From NCBI GenBank assembly GCA_016235915.1, contig JACRIC010000006.1, positions 1 to 8,250 of the forward strand: DNA of 8,250 nt, given 5' to 3'. Source of the DNA: Candidatus Peregrinibacteria bacterium (GTDB lineage: Bacteria > Patescibacteriota > Gracilibacteria > UBA1369 > JACRIC01). A program made the position numbers and the translations under genes. Position 1 is the first letter of the stretch, and every line of letters starts with the position of its first letter. The notes under the pieces are model-generated. The model had not been told where the DNA came from. It did not search any database and saw only the letters and a list, made by a program, of their open reading frames with translations. Below, piece after piece: positions 6,594 through 8,250 of the stretch.

Positions 6594-7991
6594 ATGTCAA
6601 ACGCAGATCTCGGCCTTATCGGACTCGGCATCATGGGCGCCAATCTCGCGAGAAACATCGCGAATAAAGGCTGGAACATCGTTGTTTTCAATAGAACCGA
6701 AGAAAAAACAAAACAATTTCTTAAAAAATTCGGCAATAAAAATATCACGGGTGAAATAACAATCGAAACATTTGTGAAAAAATTAAAAAAACCAAGAAAA
6801 ATTTTACTCATGGTCAAAGCGGGGGAAGGAGTCGATGAAATAGTAAAAAAACTCGAACCGTTTTTGGGCAAAGGAGATATTGTTACGGATTTGGGAAACT
6901 CGAATTATAAAGATACGACGGAACGCGTACGAAATTTGCACAAAAAAAGGATTCATTTTCTTGGTTGCGGAATTTCCGGCGGAGAGAAAGGCGCATTAAC
7001 GGGGCCGAGTCTCATGCCGGGCGGCGATAAAAAAGCGTGTACAGCGCTTCTGCCATTTTTAAAAAGTATTTCTGCAAAAGATTTTTCAGGAAATCCCTGC
7101 GTGACATATATCGGACCGGACGGCTCCGGTCATTTCGTAAAAATGGTTCACAATGGGATAGAATATGGACTCATGCAGATTTTGGCAGAAATATACGATA
7201 TTTTGCGATTGGTCTATGAAATGTCAGCTCCTGAAATTGCAAATATTTTTGAAAAATGGGGAAAAAATCGACTTCATTCATATCTTCTGACTATTGCGGC
7301 GGAAGTTTTGAAGAAAAAGGATCCGCTAAAAAAAGGTTTTCTTATCGATGCGATTCTGGATACGGCAGAGCAAAAAGGAACGGGAGCATGGACAGTGATT
7401 TCTGCCGCGGAAAAAGGAGTTCCAGTTCCAACCATCGCTTCTGCTCTCGATGCGCGGCATATTTCAGCAGAAAAAGATCTTCGCATGACATTGGCAAAAA
7501 AATTTCCGAGACCAAAAAAGAAAGCAGTCATGACGGAAAAAATTCTTCACGAATTGGAAAGCGCGCTTTTTGGCGCAAATATTTTGGCATATATTCAGGG
7601 ATATGAATTGATGATCTCGGCATCAAAAGAATACGGATGGGAAATAAATCTCTCCGAAGTGACACGGATTTGGCAAGGTGGCTGTATTATCCGAGCGAAG
7701 CTTTTGGAAATATGTCGCAAAGCGTTGAAAAAAAATCCCCAAAAGCATCCAATGGAGCTGGACGAAATACGGCACGAATTTTCTGTTTCGATGCCGGATA
7801 TAAAAAAAATCATTAAAACAGCAATGGAATACGGAGTGCCGACGCCCGCGCTTTCGGCTTCATTTCAATATTTTCTCGGAATGACCCGCGAAAAACTGTC
7901 GGCGAATTTTATTCAAGCGTTACGGGACCGCTTTGGCGCTCATACCTATGAAAGAATTGACCGCACGGGAACATTTCATACACCATGGTGA
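6594..7991 (+). CDS. gnd: 6-phosphogluconate dehydrogenase (decarboxylating), probably NADP-dependent
   Basis: Oxidatively decarboxylates 6-phosphogluconate to ribulose-5-phosphate and CO2, yielding NADPH. At 465 residues it is the long form (E. coli has 468). An N-terminal Rossmann domain carries GLIGLGIMGAN (residues 7-17) and N33-R34-T35 after the second strand, where Arg and Thr/Ser recognise the NADP 2'-phosphate. The substrate signature is GCGISGGEKGALTGPSLMPGG. Catalytic residues fall at the same numbers as in E. coli: K183 (HFVKMVHNG), H186, N187 and E190. Further landmarks are LDTAEQKGTGAWT, the WQGGCIIRA segment and the C-terminal tail RTGTFHTPW, immediately followed by TGA. That stop directly after the conserved tail also shows that UGA is read as stop in this genome. 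ATG 6594 is the family-typical start. The gene is tightly linked to tkt upstream and to zwf, 28 bp downstream. Confidence 0.96.
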   Translation: MSNADLGLIGLGIMGANLARNIANKGWNIVVFNRTEEKTKQFLKKFGNKNITGEITIETFVKKLKKPRKILLMVKAGEGVDEIVKKLEPFLGKGDIVTDLGNSNYKDTTERVRNLHKKRIHFLGCGISGGEKGALTGPSLMPGGDKKACTALLPFLKSISAKDFSGNPCVTYIGPDGSGHFVKMVHNGIEYGLMQILAEIYDILRLVYEMSAPEIANIFEKWGKNRLHSYLLTIAAEVLKKKDPLKKGFLIDAILDTAEQKGTGAWTVISAAEKGVPVPTIASALDARHISAEKDLRMTLAKKFPRPKKKAVMTEKILHELESALFGANILAYIQGYELMISASKEYGWEINLSEVTRIWQGGCIIRAKLLEICRKALKKNPQKHPMELDEIRHEFSVSMPDIKKIIKTAMEYGVPTPALSASFQYFLGMTREKLSANFIQALRDRFGAHTYERIDRTGTFHTPW

Positions 7992-7993
7992 TC

Positions 7994-8002
7994 TGCTATA
8001 GT
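7994..8002 (+). promoter_or_regulatory. Extended -10 promoter element before zwf
   Basis: TGCTATAGT fits the extended -10 consensus TGnTATAAT with one mismatch and starts just after the gnd stop. Transcription would start near 8008-8010, giving a leader of only about 10-17 bases to the two candidate zwf start codons. A TTGACC at 7957-7962 is too far upstream (34 bp) to be its -35 box. Confidence 0.4.
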
Positions 8003-8019
8003 AAAAACCACCGTCATTT

Positions 8020-8250
8020 ATGCTCATGAATTCCCAAGAAAAAATTCCACCTTTCATTCTCACGATATTTGGCGCATCTGGAGATCTGGCAAAGCTGAAA
8101 GTTTTTCCGGCACTATATGCTCTCGGGGTAAAAAAAAATTTTACAAAATTTTTTCATTTTGTGGGTTTCGCAAGAACGCCTTTGTCAAATGACGTATTTC
8201 GCGTTTTTTTTAGTAAAAGCGTTTTGGAATCAAAAAAAAAACATTGATAC
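8020..8250 (+). CDS. zwf: Glucose-6-phosphate dehydrogenase, N-terminal fragment with in-frame stop after an A10 run
   Basis: First enzyme of the oxidative pentose phosphate pathway, oxidising glucose-6-phosphate to 6-phosphogluconolactone with NAD(P). Only the first part is in the window. The nucleotide-binding motif TIFGASGDLAKLKVFPALYAL (about residues 15-35) and the following FVGFAR are typical of the family. The annotated frame ends at TGA 8245-8247 after 75 codons, immediately behind ten consecutive A's (8232-8241), whereas the family is about 450-510 residues long. Dropping one A gives ...SKKNID..., which continues open to the window end, and adding one also keeps the frame open. So a frameshift (sequencing error, slippage or true mutation) is suspected. 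The start is ATG 8020 or ATG 8026 (MNSQEK); neither has a Shine-Dalgarno. The gene likely extends beyond the right edge. Confidence 0.85.

Noticed and set aside
8245..8247. UGA as a recoded Gly codon (as in Gracilibacteria or SR1) to explain the zwf stop
   Set aside because: TGA at 7989-7991 ends gnd exactly after its conserved C-terminal tail, and none of the five complete genes has an internal in-frame TGA, so standard stop usage fits better than recoding.
1..8250. CRISPR array, transposase or phage genes
   Set aside because: No regularly spaced direct repeats and no transposase, integrase or phage protein motifs in any frame.

Overview
This is a compact bacterial stretch with all genes on the + strand. 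It carries two metabolic blocks. The first (about 1-2415) is an aerobic ribonucleotide reductase: the 3' part of the large subunit gene (nrdA, cut by the left edge) and a complete small subunit gene (nrdB). The small subunit has the residues that define class Ic: Glu instead of Asp as first metal ligand, and Phe at the usual radical-Tyr position. That predicts a tyrosyl-radical-free, Chlamydia-type Mn/Fe cofactor.

The second block (about 2656 to the right edge) is a carbon block in the order transaldolase, glucose-6-phosphate isomerase, transketolase, 6-phosphogluconate dehydrogenase, glucose-6-phosphate dehydrogenase (start only). Together these cover most of the oxidative and non-oxidative pentose phosphate pathway. 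6-phosphogluconolactonase, ribose-5-phosphate isomerase and ribulose-phosphate epimerase are not seen here. The logic with the first block is supply and demand: NADPH and ribose-5-phosphate feed nucleotide synthesis, and the reductase turns ribonucleotides into deoxyribonucleotides.

Between and around the blocks lie non-coding structures. The 130-bp nrdA-nrdB gap holds a set of nested palindromes that looks like an interspersed repeat. The 240-bp gap after nrdB is dominated by a 163-bp element bounded by a perfect 23-bp inverted repeat, with further nested stems inside. It could be a structured RNA, a MITE-like element or an elaborate terminator. A sigma70-like promoter for the carbon block abuts its right end. 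A small GC-rich palindrome sits between pgi and tkt, and an extended -10 element precedes zwf.

Organism: an A-rich, moderately low-GC bacterium with the standard stop code (TGA ends gnd), tight gene packing and few clear Shine-Dalgarno sequences. Class Ic reductase plus fused archaeal/Thermotoga-like enzyme forms would fit an uncultivated lineage such as Patescibacteria, but the taxonomic guess is weak. The start of zwf runs into an in-frame stop right after a run of ten A's, which suggests an indel or slippage site.
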